The notes beneath the pieces are model-generated. The model was not told where the DNA came from and searched no databases. It saw nothing but the letters and a program-made list of their open reading frames with translations. Position numbers and translations under genes: made by a program. From assembly GCA_964030785.1 (NCBI GenBank), contig OZ034975.1:33385769-33449768 (forward strand): a stretch of 64,000 nucleotides of DNA, in the 5' to 3' direction. Positions within the stretch are counted from its first letter, which is position 1. Each line of letters begins with the position of its first letter. Below, piece by piece: positions 1 to 12,212 of this stretch. This DNA comes from Siderastrea siderea. Taxonomy: Eukaryota > Cnidaria > Anthozoa > Scleractinia > Rhizangiidae.

Positions 1-999
1 TTCCTCACTGCACGATGGATAAGTTGTTCTCGTTCTCTTCAAGAGTAATTTATAAGCTGGGTCACTCTGATAGGCGAATTGGCTTTTTACTTCGTGCTAA
101 GCGTTTAAGTTATAGTGTTGCGCTAAAGAAGCAAAAGTTCTATACCCGATAGATTGTATTAGATCAAGCTTGCACAGTTATAGCACACCATCGCTTACAA
201 CACTGACCTGAACTTGTGCGACTTGCATAAGAAATGCAGCGTGAAAATGCTAAGCATACCCATGCTTAGGACTGTTTTTTAGTATTTTGGCTAGGGCAGG
301 TGTATTTCTCGCATAGCGTAAGGTGCAATATCTTTCTTCCTTAGCGGGCATTAGACCTTCTAATTAAAGACTCTTATCAAAGAACTGAATAAAATGCGGC
401 CAAGTCCATTGTTGAGTTATGCAACCAAGGGTAGGGGGAAGGGGGTAAGGACAGTAGAACAGTAAAAAAGTACCGGATGAAGCACTTAAATTTTAAAACC
501 TGTGCGACATGCATAGGGAGGGCAGCAAGAAAAGGCTGAGAACAGCCGTGCTAAAGGCTGTTTGTGAGTATTATGGCGTGTGCACATATGTATCCCATGC
601 AAGGCAGAAATCACAGCACCTTCTGCTGTAGCGGAATCGAACAAGTCGAGGGAAGTGGCTGCTGTTTCATCGAAAACTAGAGAAAGACACTGAATTGTGT
701 GTTTTCATGTGTTTTATTTACTAAACGTATGTTTCACTAAGAATAGGAGTTTGAAGAGCCTTCTAGAGCGAATGAAACTGAACGAATTTTGTGTGTTTAC
801 TGCGCTTCAGAGGCTTGTTCAACAAGACTCTAACCTTTCATACTACAACGCTAAATTTTAGCGTGCTCCCTTTGGTCGAAATCGATCACGTGACGCGATA
901 CTGTCTCTCCTCAGTGGCACCTATCAAGCCATATTGGCAATTCTCGCTCAAAATTTAGCGCTGGACGATAAAAACAATAGAGGGATTCTGTCTCAGGCC
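1..999. other. Non-genic stretch with a diverged direct repeat
   Basis: I see no supported coding region here. The stretch contains a diverged direct duplication: about 215-330 and about 498-615 share a run beginning GTGCGAC(T/A)TGCATA and continuing through an A-rich block, a TTTTTAGTATT/TGTGAGTATT block and a GGC(T/G)(A/T)G block. Around 850-960 there are two short AAATTTAGCG-type inverted motifs. Nothing indicates a promoter or RNA gene. Confidence 0.5.
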
Positions 1000-1122
1000 C
1001 TATGTGTGATAGGTTCCCTGGGAAATTTGATGTGCAAACTGCATATAAGCCCTCGAACTACGTTCTTGGGCTAATATTTGTTGTGAACATCAAATTTCCT
1101 CGAACAACCTATCACACGATAG
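1000..1122. repeat. Inverted repeat (hairpin), about 34-bp arms
   Basis: The left arm (1000-1034, CTATGTGTGATAGGTT...AAATTTGATGT) is the near reverse complement of the right arm (1087-1122, ACATCAAATTTCC...CTATCACACGATAG), with about 50 bp between them. This is the structure of a small foldback or MITE-type element. No target-site duplication was found. Confidence 0.7.
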
Positions 1123-3936
1123 TGCTATCAACAGAAGAACTGTATTGTTTAAATAAGCCACCGACGTTGGGTGGACTTGCTTAGTAGTACGTGTCATCGG
1201 TTTGGACGTAAAAAATATATATAATAATAAGCATACATGTAATAAAAGCTCTCTTTTTCCTTTTTTTCTCCTACTTTTTTGCTTATCAAGCACAGCGTTC
1301 GCCGCCATAGTGTTGTTTCCGACTGCACGCTATGCGGGCCTAAAATCTGGTTAATCGTTAACATAGGGAACTTCGGCCGCACTGCAGAAAAATTTGACAA
1401 CTCTCGCTATGTGTTTTGCAATGAAAGTTGCAGTTTCCAGCCAGGAAAAGCTCACTTATTTAGGTAAGATTTATTTCCTAAACATTTCATGAATCGGTTT
1501 TTTACTTCGTTATTGATTCCGCATTCAAGTCGTAAACAGACTTTGCATGTATAATTCGGTGATAAACAAAGTAGGTCAATTTCATAACATACTTCTCTAA
1601 ATTGCCCAACATCGCTCAATATTGGGAACAAAGGCCTCCAAATTCAAAATCCTGGTTTCGTCTACTTGAAAACATTCTAGAAAAACAAGCAAACTCGTAT
1701 TCTGGCGAAGGAAAGTCACATTTTAAGAGCTGCTGTGTGTTGATTTCCGTTGACACGAAAGGTCAAAGGGTCGCTCATATCAATCAAGTAGCCTGTTTTC
1801 AAAGCGCTCTCAAAATTCGCCGTTTCATTTGTCCCATAATGTTTTTCGGCCGATGTTTAGTTGAGGTGATTGTTCTTTCCCGGAGTATAGTCTCGTTGTG
1901 TAAAGCCATGTACCAGAGTGCTGTTTTGAGCCTTGAATTTAGCCTAAATTGGGTTGTCGGTAACGGCCGTTGTTGGGTATAAATTATAAAATTTCGTAAA
2001 AAATTCAAGTTTGTTTTTCATGAAACTTTGACACCGCTAATAAACAGAAGAAACAAGATCTTTTAACTCCCCGGGTTAATCTTTCTTAGGACGCTTTCGA
2101 TATTTGAACAGGAGCTTCGGGAAAAGTCCCGATTTTGGCGTTGATTTTGACTGCCACGAAGGGCAAAATAGGAAAATATTCACTAAAAAAATAAATGAAA
2201 ATCTAAACGACCCGAAACTTATATTTTTAGAACTAGCTCACCAAAGCCTTTATCCTGGCAGATTTTGAGAAAATTGGATTTTTCTATCTTGCATACTCTT
2301 AGTCGGTTCTTACAGCAAACCGCTCTTAAGTAGCGAGGGCCGGTTGATTTACATAATTTGTACATTTCCGTTCGCGCGTAGGATCTGAGGACACTGCTCG
2401 CACGTTGAAGCGAGAACAACCATTGGTAAGATAATCCCAGTTGAACCAATACTGACAAACTCTTGTGCTTATAATTCTCGTCAATATCCTTTAGAACATA
2501 ATTGCCTTCCTGATTCACTAGTGTTATAAATTGTTGTTGTTGTTATTGCTGGTTACAGAAATGGACAAGACGTATGTAATATCCCAGTTTCCACATTTAT
2601 TTCTATGTAAAATAAATAAATAAAGAAGGGAATGCTTTATTTAAATTTCCATTTCTATAAGAGATTCTCCCAGCTTGAATATAAATCTCAAATACGAGAA
2701 GCGGAGAGCAGGAAAACCAAGACCAAACGTGAAGAGCGAACGTGAGAAATAAAATGTAAACATTCACGGGCGAAGCTCATCATTCTGGCTTCTTCGCGGC
2801 CCTCCAAGGCCGATCGTTGCTTTATTTGCTGTTCCAGTTCTTAGTTTGCCTTTATTTCCCTTTTGGATTGAGCGATTCATTATTCGTTGGTTAGCGGGTT
2901 ATTAGCAGATATGGCCAGGACGGCACATTTGTCGGTGTACTGTCGACTTCGTGTTCTGCATCGATCTCGTATTCAGAGCTAAAATTCATCTACAAATCAG
3001 CAGAATCCGCGTAACTCGTCTCAGTATCTGCTTTAGATTACAACGTTGGAATTTTAGTCATACTACGACTTTGTTCGAATTAGCCAGAAGGTCAGAAGGC
3101 TTCGATTAACAAATAAAGTCAGAGAAACACAGCTAAAAACCAAGCGGCGTGGAATTCTTGGTTCTTGATCTGACATCACAACTACGGTTCGCCCCAGGTT
3201 CCTCTTACTCGGACTTGAACCAAATTTTTGTTGAATTTAACAGGGCACAGAAAATCCAGAATTTTGCCAAATCAAAAAATTTTTTCGAATAAATGTTCCA
3301 GTTGATAACAGAATTTATTTAGCCAAAAAAAAATTTAGGGGTTAGGTGCACTTTAAAGTGATGAAAATAATGAAATGTGTCGATCTGAGAGTCTGTTAGC
3401 CGATGATAAGAAAGAACTTTGAAAATAAAAAGAGGCAACCCATTTTATTTCAATTTGCTTATGTATCAACATAACAGTAAATTTCTTTACTTGGCGAAAG
3501 CGCTGTTGTCAAGTACTCCTCAACAAGATGAATTGTCTAAGTCTGTACTACACTCACTGCCATGATACTGTAGTGGTAATACAATAACTGTAAAAAAGGA
3601 ATTTATCAGTAGGTGTATGAATACATAATCTGATAAAAGGACACATTCAGAACATCATTTAAGCCAGGGGTGGGGGGGGGGGGGATAAAATTTAGTGGAT
3701 TTAAGTTGCCCATGGATGAGACAATTCATAGCCCAGTTTGTAAGTATACTTGTAACCACTGTACAGTGCATTAGTTTCCTGAGGAGGTCCGCAAAAAACA
3801 AACCAACAAACAAACAAAACAGCAAAAACAAAAGTCTAAGTCTGTCAACATTCTAAACATTAAATTTTTGGCAGAATACTACGTGTAAGGTGGCCAAATT
3901 TCCAAAAACAAATCGAACAATAAAAGGAAATTTAGT
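1123..3936. other. AT-rich non-genic stretch
   Basis: No supported gene was seen. Open frames here (for example on the minus strand at about 2.2-2.5 kb) lack recognisable motifs and splice context. A G-homopolymer lies at about 3669-3684 and an A/C-rich low-complexity run at about 3800-3830. Confidence 0.4.
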
Positions 3937-4218
3937 AATACTTGCAGAGAGCGTCTGCCTGAACAGGGTGGGTTTATTTTGTCAACATCGTAGACATATT
4001 ACCTTTAGTCACCAAAATTAATATTTTTTATTGTAAGCTGAGATGATCCAGTAACAGAAATAGATGAATGTCGAGAATCATTTTTAATCTCCTCGGAACC
4101 TTGTGCTCCTTTCCTCCATCTGAACAACTCGCCTGGGACATTTGCTGCATTGCAGGTAAAGGTCACACTGATCCACCCAGCTCAGCAATATTAACCAGAG
4201 GATCAACAATGCACGGTC
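3937..4218 (-). pseudogene. Decayed Ig-like domain exon
   Basis: Read on the minus strand, this begins after a splice acceptor (CTCTTAG at 4219) in phase 1. It encodes a C2-type Ig domain: GPCIVDPLVNIAELGGSV, then after a one-base frameshift VTFTCNAANVPGELFRW, then TGSSQLTIKNINFGD, and it ends SLQVLL. The arrangement matches the intact Ig exon at 50732-50992 (GPAFVHP..., TFTCTAVNVP, SELTIKG, GFLQVLG), so it is a paralogous exon. Lesions are an in-frame TGA at the frameshift, two TAA codons just before the F-strand tyrosine, replacement of the second Ig cysteine (YVYD instead of YVCH) and loss of the expected donor. No kinase or signal exon was found nearby, so it is probably a stranded fragment of a receptor gene. 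The Ig call is firm; membership of the same family is inference. Confidence 0.75.
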
Positions 4219-5965
4219 CTAAGAGACACAAGGAGAAAAGATAGCATTAACAGGATTCCAGTTTTTAAAGGTAAGGGCATCCAAATTCAAAATGCCTGTG
4301 ACCTCAGATGTCTTTTGTTTAAGATGGACCAGAATTATCTATTTTCTTACGGCAACCAACTTGCACTGATTGTGGATTTGGAATTGGAGTGGATCTGCCA
4401 AAGAAAGTGTATGAGACGAGCAAGTACAATCTAATTTTCCAAAGATGGTTTTGGCCTGGGCTCAGGGACAGCTAACTTCTGATCTATATATTTTTCTTGT
4501 CGTTTGGAAAAACATGATGCGTTCGTCTTGTTTTCGTGTTTGTTTGTTTGTTTGTTTGTTTGTCTGTTTTTTTAAATCTGCTCATTGCACTTCCAGCCTG
4601 TCCAATCGATGAAATCCGATAATCGATAAAATCGATCGTACTCGATATTAATCAATAGCAATTAATCAATTGATATCGGAAATCGATGAAAATCGAAGAT
4701 CGTAAACGCTGGGAGTATCGATTTTCCTCGATTTTCATCAATTTTCATCGATTATATCAATTGTCATCGGTCGTCGTCTTTAGTTAATAATGATTTCAGA
4801 TACTTTTGCGCTGCGCTCAAGTACTTGTACCTAAATTCTTCCCTTTATAAAAAGAGATCCATAGTTTAATTCCTGCTTTTCCTCTAAACTTTTTAAAAAA
4901 TAAGAGGAACTTGATTAAAAGCATGTCATGAAAACCATTTCTTGTCGAAAAGTCTCGTTAGTTGAAAGTTAAGCGGTGATACGGGACAATGTTCTCTCAA
5001 TAACCCTCTCTAATCTCTATGAACAGACGCGGTTTCGTTGAACGGCGTTTCGTTAATGTACTGATTAGTACAAAAAATAACGAGAGATCCTCCGTGCACA
5101 GACTAAATTATAGCGCAGAGAAAAATTCGCCTCTTCACAGGTTCCAGATCAATTGGTACCCAACCCGCTAAAAATCAAAACACCGGAATGCCTTTCCTCT
5201 GTCGCCAATTTTTTTCTCGAGGACAAGAGATTCTCCCGTCCTTACTGTACATGGGCACTCGTGGTCGGCCCTTCACTACACCTTCTAATATATAGATTTA
5301 TCCAAGCCTAAAAGCGGAGCCCCCTATTGTTTTTGTTGTTGTTGTTGTTTTTTTTTGTTTTTTGTTTTTGCTGGCACTTATTAATTTGTGAAAATACTCT
5401 CATTCAAGTCGCTAAATTAAAAAAAATTAAAAAAATAAAAAAAGGAAAAAGAAAAAATTCATACCTTCCCTGAGAGCCGAACTCTGCTCGACGGCGTCGT
5501 AAGCCAGCAATTAGTCCACTAAGCCTTTAACGCTTACTGTTATTCTCGAACATCAATTTTACTATTTATTAATTTCTTCGTGATAAGCCGCCTGTCAACA
5601 TAAACATGCTGCTGTTTTTCCTGGCAAAATGCGTTCGGACCACCGCAAATCCATGGTTGTGGACAGAAAAAAACAAAAAGCACTAGTTCTGCTATATTTG
5701 GCGTCGAAACCGCTGCGAAATGCTGCGAACTCAAGGGGTGTGCCGACCGAGTTCGCAACAGAACCGACAAGGCAAACTTGAACTTTTCGCCTGAACTTTA
5801 TCGCCTAATTTTTTTTCGTCTAAATTGAACTTTTCGCCCTATACCAAAAAGACAACTGATTATTCTTTTAAACTTTTTTCCATTAACAAATTTGTTTTTA
5901 ACTTTTGTTGTCTTAGCCTCCCACGCAGTCGTTTTTAGGGGAGTCGTATTACCCTTCTCCCCACA
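4219..5965. other. Non-genic; ATCGAT-dense block and TTTG microsatellite
   Basis: No gene is supported. (GTTT)n lies at about 4536-4562. From 4605 to about 4776 the sequence is packed with ATCGAT, AATCGA and TCATCGAT motifs that can pair with each other. T-rich and A-rich homopolymer tracts fall at about 5325-5370 and 5418-5460. Confidence 0.5.
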
Positions 5966-7103
5966 AACGCCTGCTTACCCGAGTTCGACATTCCTTTCCC
6001 GTTGTTTTACTTGCGAGACAATCTAACCAATCACCATTGAGGCATTGTCTGATGATGTTCAATCAAATTAATCGTTATAGCGTACGTTTCTGTATTTCCC
6101 ACGATTGTTTTTCTTCAGAGATGCTGGTGTTTCCTGTACCATGCTTTTATACCATCCTCTACCACAAACGTTCGAATTTTCTGACAAAGCGTTGTTGATC
6201 TTTCCTGCCTGATCGAGTTCATGGTCAGTGAAGACTTCAGCGCTTCTCAAACTGCTGGAGCCAATGCAATGCGAAGGGACATAAGTGACTTCTAAGCCTT
6301 GAAAAGGCAAAGAGTAAGACGACAAAGGACTGAACGAGATCATAAACCGATAAATAAGGTGAAAATATCACACATGGCACAACAACCAAGTGCGTTTCAG
6401 CAACGAAATCTCTCATACTCAAGTTCACTATCATATCCGTTAACGTTTCTACTATCTTCGCGTCGAAAGGCCAAGGCAGATATTACCACGCGCGTGCGCA
6501 TGCTCTTGTCGCATGACATTCCCTAAGCAGAAGAGGCTGCTAGTCCTAGTTTATAACGCGAAGTCTAGTTTACAATCACTATTTGTGATTACACAGAGCT
6601 TATCTTTTACGTTGAATATATCAGTCAGTTTAAAATCCCTCGACGGATTTCTTTACATAATCTTGCATTTTTAAGTTAAATGTACTATTTGAAAGCTCAG
6701 AGAATGTAGTTATTCCTGCATTCAATGCTGTAGGAAAGTTGTAGTTTCACGTCGGTTCCGCGCGTCACGTCTTAAGGTTATGAAATCACCCGGTTGCAAC
6801 GCGATATCATAAATTTAATGGCTAAACAGAGCAAATTGCGCGCATAAATAAATGTATTTCTCCAAAATCTAAGTTTAATGTGCCATTTGAAAGCTTAGGA
6901 AACTTACTTATCCCTGCATTCAACGATTTTGAGTTGAGGTTTTACTTAACATTTTAAATTTTATGCCCGCACGTCATGTTTATCTGCATGTCCTCCCGCG
7001 AAACGGTCCTGGGGTCAAGGTCAGTATTCCAGCCACAAAAAGTAGGTACTATGTGATTGACTAAGCGGCGGAAAGGAATATCGAACTCGGGTAAGCAGGC
7101 GTT
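5966..7103. repeat. About 1.14-kb segment bounded by inverted repeats
   Basis: The left end (5966-5999, AACGCCTGCTTACCCGAGTT...) reappears as its reverse complement at 7070-7103 (...GAACTCGGGTAAGCAGGCGTT), about 33 of 34 bases by eye. The interior has no recognisable transposase, so a non-autonomous DNA element is the simplest reading. A short ORF pair at 6.2-6.5 kb within it has no recognised motif. No clear target-site duplication was found. Confidence 0.6.
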
Positions 7104-7270
7104 AGTTGTCTTTGCTTGCTTTGCTACAACGTAGGTCACCATGCGATTTTGCGCCAAAAACACGGTATTCAGCACAGGGTTATATCCAGTGTATGCCACT
7201 ACATATTGGTGACCTTGTGGTGCGGACGGACGTACGGACGGACGGACGGTCACGTGACTATTAGGTCACT

Positions 7271-7342
7271 ACCAAAATTTCTTGGCTTGATCGATTACCA
7301 AATTTGCTTAGCAATGGTACTCCGCTGACGCGCTAGCGCGCG
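7271..7342. repeat. Dispersed repeat, copy A (partner at 53.52 kb)
   Basis: ACCAAAATTTCTTGG...TCGAT..TTACCAAATTTGCTTAGCAATGGT followed by a GCGCG-rich end recurs at about 53523-53592 in the same orientation with a few differences. A GGAC-rich run (GGACGGACGG) lies just upstream at about 7224-7246. It appears to be the end of an interspersed element. Confidence 0.7.
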
Positions 7343-7659
7343 GGGTCCGGTACTAATAGCGGAACTCCTTTGCGGCCGAAGGCCGCAAGAGTGGAGCGTC
7401 ATACTCATACTAAGGGGCATGCTGGTAATTTTTTTTGGTCTTGGCAAGCGGAATGGCTCGCAGGCGCGTGCGCCGTACGTCCGTACATACGTCGCACATC
7501 ATGACATTCTTACATGAGGCAAATTTTCGCCCAGCTTATTGCCAATGGCGTGGTAAACTGGACGATAGCTTCCCATTTTTTCTTGACTTTTCATGTTAAT
7601 AGGTCCATTTTTCTTTTATTAAACTTTAATTTAAATGATATACTGAGAAAAATATGTCA
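7343..7659. other. Non-genic, GC-rich start then AT-rich
   Basis: No gene is supported. GC-rich palindromic words (GCGCTAGCGCGC at about 7329-7341, and GCGGCCGAAGGCCGC at about 7372-7386) sit at the left edge. Confidence 0.35.
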
Positions 7660-8034
7660 GAAGAGTAGAGACGAAGGAAAAGAGAGATAGAGAACAACAA
7701 CTGGAAAAGATGAGAAACGCCAACGAAGAACAGCGTCAAGCAGAACAGAAACAAAAACGAGAAAGACGAAGGAACAGTAAGCTTACAGCAGAGCGAGAAG
7801 GGCAACGTGAAGTAAGACGGACGGTACTGAAGAACAATGCCAGAGGAAAACTGAGAGACGCCGACAGAGAACTGTAAACATGTCGGATATAGTTTTCTTG
7901 ATTTTTATCAATTTGTGATTGGAAATAATTTTGTACCACCGAATATTTTACGTCTACGTTTTTGTATTTTATTCTACAGATGAACAAGGGGAAAGAAATC
8001 GTAATGGAGAGAGAGAGCGAAGAAGAAATTTACG
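7660..8034 (+). other. Arg/Glu/Gln-rich open reading remnant (possible decayed exon)
   Basis: One plus-strand frame from about 7662 to 7875 stays open without a start codon and is highly charged (runs such as QKQKRERRRN and REVRRTVLKN). A second charged piece follows an acceptor-like CTACAG at about 7979 (ERNRNGERERRR). Similar Arg/Glu/Gln-rich stretches occur in the N-terminal parts of Helitron-type proteins in animals, but no helicase or Rep motif is visible. It may be low-complexity sequence rather than coding. Confidence 0.2.
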
Positions 8035-8275
8035 CCAAGGATAGCATGAAGTTAGAAGGTGTTCGGGTAAAATCAAATTCCGTGCTTTAGCAAAGTTTGT
8101 TTAACAAAAAAAATGCATTGTTACAAAAGGAAACTTTTTACACCTTTTATGTCATTTAATGCTACTCGTAGAAAGTGAAAAAAAAAACGAAAAAAAAAAA
8201 CGAAAAAAAGGAACACCATTTGAGGGGGTAGTGCAAAGGTGATGATATCATTTTAAATGATTTCACAATACCGTA

Positions 8276-8400
8276 GAATTCCGATAATAACGGGCCCCCC
8301 GAAAATAACGGCTACCCGAAAGTAACGTTAATTTTTTACTTTGCTATTAGACCCCGAAAATAACGCTCCCCCCGGAAAGTAACGCCCCAACCCCATAATA
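8276..8400. repeat. Degenerate tandem repeat, CCCCGAAAATAACG type
   Basis: Five or so units of the form CCCGAAAATAACG / CCGGAAAGTAACG follow one another with variable spacers. An AT microsatellite (8432-8464) and A-rich tracts (8178-8210) flank it. Confidence 0.6.
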
Positions 8401-8624
8401 ATAGCAGCCCCTTAAAAAATGACCACTGAAAAAAAAAATATATATATATATGTATACATATATATTTTTGAAAATAGAAAAAACTACACTTTCATCCCGA
8501 CAAGCCTGTTTCGTGATTGCTCACTCTTCAGGAGATTTTAACGACAAGAATACTCTCAACCGTCGTAGATATATACTTATAATTTACATAATCAATGACG
8601 CAGAAAATTTGAATGTTCAAGTGT

Positions 8625-9373
8625 TTAGTTGTTACATAGTAGCGCTTTGTTCCTGTGACGGCAAGAAGATACAAGTTCGTTACGTTTGTTGAGTGATGAC
8701 AGATCAGGTCGGCAGATGATTAGCAATTTCTCTTTCAGACAAAGATCGCATCTTTTGCTTGAGCTGTTGTAGGATGAACAAGATGAAATGATTCGCCATG
8801 AAACAGAGTGGTCAATGTTGTTGTCTTTAAGGCTCCAGATGTATTTGCTGAGTTCGGTAGAGTTCTTGTGTTTTGCGTGACGGAATGATGAAGTGTGGTT
8901 TCTGAATCTAGTCTTGAAGTCGTTTTCAGTCAGTCCGATGTGCATTTCAGTAGCGTTATTATCGTTGCGTTTAACGGTTGCTTGGTAGATGATTGATGAT
9001 TGAAGTTTCCGTTAAGTGGGCATCTGTTCGTTTGTCGGCAGTTGCATGACTTGTTGTTAACTGTGTTATCTGTGGAATCAGTGGTGTGTTTGGATGAATT
9101 CAAAATACACTTGTTGTGGTTGTCGATAATCTGCTTAGTGTTATTCATGCAACTGTAGCTGATCTTGATGGTGTTTCGATTGAAGACTTTTCTAAGCTTG
9201 TGGTCTTTAGGGAAGTGCTTATCTACTAGTGTGAGGAATTTGTGACCGATATTAGTGCTGACGATTTTGCTGAATGGAGGGTTGTACCAGAGAATGTTGT
9301 TTCGTTGTCTGTTTCTCCGTTTGGCAGTTGCGGTTGGATCATAGTGTAGAGTGTAATTTTTCTTTTTCCTCAA
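8625..9373 (-). pseudogene. Penelope-like retroelement 3' fragment (GIY-YIG endonuclease region)
   Basis: Read on the minus strand, the upstream part has RNNILWYNPPFSKIVSTNIG, then FNRNTIKISYSCMNN and the Cys-rich CNCRQTNRCPLNGN. After a one-base frameshift near 9000 it continues with IIYQATV (the GIY-like strand) and MHIGLTENDFKTRFRNH (the YIG-like strand plus the R..H helix), then TELSKYIWSLKD and CDLCLKEKLLI. This order, an RT C-terminal tail followed by a Cys cluster and a GIY-YIG nuclease, is that of Penelope-like elements. The reverse transcriptase itself is absent: the sequence stops at about 9373, where an inverted copy begins. The HIG for YIG substitution and the frameshift indicate a dead copy. 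Confidence 0.7.
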
Positions 9374-9376
9374 CCC

Positions 9377-9627
9377 TAGTAGATAAGCACTTCCCTGAAG
9401 ACCACAGGCTTAGAAAAATCTTCAATCGAAACACCATCAAGATCAGCTACAGTTGCATGAATAACACTAAGCAGATTATCGACAACCACAACAAGCGTAT
9501 TTTGAATTCACCCAGACACACCATTGATTCCACAGATAACACAGTTAACAACAAGTCATGCAACTGCCGACAAACGAACACATGCCCACTTAACGGAAAC
9601 TGCATTTAATCGTCAATCATCTACCCA
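9377..9627 (+). pseudogene. Inverted partial copy of the GIY-YIG retroelement fragment
   Basis: The plus strand encodes LVDKHFPEDHRLRKIFNRN, then KISYSCMNN and CNCRQTNTCPLNGNC, the same segment as the minus-strand copy at about 9004-9237. The two are over 90% identical by eye and separated by only about 140 bp. The pair would form a very long hairpin. The copy ends just after the IIY motif, so the nuclease core is missing. Confidence 0.8.
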
Positions 9628-10174
9628 GTATTTAATGTAAGATTTCAAGAGGTGCGGTATGTGGGTACAAATACAAGCAGGCAGTGGGTTGAATAATATT
9701 TTCCCATTCAATTTACAACAAATGCCACACAATATTTTCCTGTTTCAGTGGTGTACCGTATTTTCATAAACATAGGATACGGGTAACATAGTAACTAGAA
9801 CGCGTGAAAAAGGTTTGATTCTGGTACCGTCCAAAAACAATTATAGCGCTTATATTTGAATCAACTTACAATGAAATTAACGTAGCGTAACTGGAACAAG
9901 AGAAATATTTACATCAGTACCGTACATCCTCTCTTGCGTACAATCATCTCCTGTTTCAGTACAGTGTGTTTTCGTAAACACTGCATACCTAACGCTTAAA
10001 AACTAAACTCTTATAAAGTACAGCGTACTAGAAATAAATTATCTCTATTTTGATCAAAGTATTGAACGTAACGTAACTGGAACGTGAAAAATATTTACTG
10101 CTCTGTCACCAAAAGCTTCTGCTGGCTATCGATCGTATACCGATAGCTGTAATTACCGTTTAATTCATTAATCA
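9628..10174. repeat. Imperfect duplicated block beside the transposase
   Basis: Two related blocks lie in tandem (about 9746-9930 and 9950-10110). They share TTTCAGT..(A)G/TGTACCGT/TGTTTTC.TAAAC near the start and AACGTA(G/A)CGTAACTGGAAC...AAATATTTAC near the end. Their position directly 3' of the pogo-like transposase suggests subterminal repeats of that transposon, but I could not identify terminal inverted repeats. Confidence 0.45.
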
Positions 10175-11887
10175 TCAATCTTCGTCTCGAAACCATATTT
10201 GTTCCACATCGCTGGAATGGCCAACTGTACAATTCTCCAGCCCACTGAGATTAATTTCGTTATCGCGTTGCCCTGAAGTTGGCAAGGCAATCCCACATTT
10301 CACAAATGAGCGAATAATGGTATCTCGTAGACGACGAGAAACGTCTTGCCAGGCTTGCCCTGGGCATTTGGTAAAAAAGATCCTCCTCTCACTAGCAGTG
10401 ACTGTTCCTGTCAGGAACTGATCGGGATTTCGGGTCATGGCTTCTGTTGCCAGGCGACCGACAGCTTTTTTGAATTCGCTGTTGACAGCAACATCCAGGG
10501 GCTGAGCCTTGCTTGTAGCTCCTGGTGGAACTAGCACCGGTGTTGTCTTACATTCATTTTGGAGGATATCCTTCACCTCTGTCGTCGTTTGAGCTCTGTG
10601 TTGGTCGTACTCAAGAAGTCTGGATCTTTTCCCATTTGTGCTGAAGAAGGTACTTTGTGAATTCCACAGCTGTCTCACCCAGTAGATCATCATATCTTCA
10701 TCGCACCATGCATTCTTCTGGAATTTTACGACAACGCGTGGGTCGTACTGCTTCAGTTCTTTGTCGGGGATTCGCTTTCCTGTCCCCTTGAATATCAGAA
10801 GGGGCTTTTAAATTCGTGGTTCTCCATCTGCGAATACAGTCAACTGCACAGTACATTGGCGTTTCTCATGGCCACTGCCAGTGGTTCGCGTCCAGACCGT
10901 CTTTTCTCCATTTGTCTCGTAGGTCGCCCCTTTTGTGTTAAAGCAAAATTCTAGTGGTGTCTGATCCATGTTGGCGATGTCGCTCAAATTCCAAGGACCA
11001 ATCGCGCCGTCTTGTTTATCAGTTAGATCTTGCTTTGTCTTAATCGCCATTTTTTTTTCGCTATTCGGCGAATATATCGTTGAAACTGCTGAATGTTTAC
11101 TTGCAGGGTTTCTGAGTGGCTCTGGGCAACATTTGTTGGCCTTCGAAGAGATATATCAAAACGGGCTTTAAATCGAACAAACCAATGGTCAGACATTTTA
11201 AAGTCCGCATCAGGATATTTTTCTCTCATTATTTCCTTGCACCTGCTCCTGAACCACCACTCTTTGACTTTGACGCCTTTACTTCGTAATTCTTTGAACT
11301 CCTTATGGAGCTGCTTCTCCATTTCCGGATAAGAAGCCTGTCTACCAGCACCTAGCCTTCTGGAATTTTTTTGGGTCATTTCGTAGATTTAGTTCTTGAG
11401 CAATCCAAGGGTTGTAGGTGCTTGACTTCAGCTCAACTTTATATCGTACTTTGAACTCTCTGACTGCTTTGGCCTTGCTTTTGTACTTCTTATACAAATC
11501 AATAAATTCTAGCTTCTGTTCGCGAAACCACTGTTTTCTCTTGTGAAAATGTTGCTTCGACCGTTCAGCTTGTTCTGTCTTCTGACTGGAGGTCTGGCTG
11601 GCTTCAGAGGTCTCAGAGGTCTGGCTGGCTTCATTGGCTTCAGGGTTCCCTCTTGCTGGAAACGAGTGCGACTCCGGCGGCATGGTATCAGCTGTGGTAT
11701 TAGCCTCTTTATCTAATTCAGGCCTTTGCTGGCACGTCTGGCAAACTCCTACCAATTTCATAGGACTGTAGTCGACTACGTTTACCGTTTGAGCTGTTTC
11801 AGGTGCACACAAGGCACACACAGATACTTTGCATTTGGTACACTTATACTTAGTGACCCGTTCACAAACTGAGCACGCTTCCTCCAT
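10175..11887 (-). pseudogene. Pogo/Tigger-like DDE transposase, broken
   Basis: The likely start is the ATG at 11887. The N-terminus has a Cys cluster (CSVCERVTKYKCTKCKVSVC, then CALC). A basic region and a CENP-B/HTH-type DNA-binding part follow (GAGRQASYPEMEKQL, WWFRSRCKEIMREKYPDADF, HWFVRFKARFDISLRR). The DDE_1 catalytic part comes last: NMDQTPLEF holds the first Asp, YDQHRAQTT the second and QPLDVAVNSEFKKAV the third. The order and motifs are those of the pogo branch of the Tc1/mariner superfamily. Lesions are a frameshift near 11350-11375, a second in the T-run at about 11051-11058, and an in-frame TAA at about 10807 just before KPLLIFKGTGKRIPDK. All three catalytic Asp residues survive, so decay is recent or the lesions are assembly errors. 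Confidence 0.85.
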
Positions 11888-12212
11888 TATGGAATTGTAG
11901 TCTGCGTAGTTGCGAGGTTTTTTTTTGTGCAATTCCCGGCCGGACCAAAGGTCAGCTGTATGGCATGTAGCTCGACAATGAACAATGAAACCTTGTGTAC
12001 TTGTCACGCATGCGACGCGGCTGTAACAGTTGCACACTCGTATCTAAATACAACTCTGGACATTATATACTTTTATGGCCGTTGCATTTAAGCATTTCTG
12101 TACCATCAAGTCACGTAGATCGTGTATATAAAGCTTACCCACGGATTAATTCAACATGCGGTTGCTTCCCTGAGCCAGGAAATACTCACTCGGCGCATGC
12201 CATTATCGTCAA

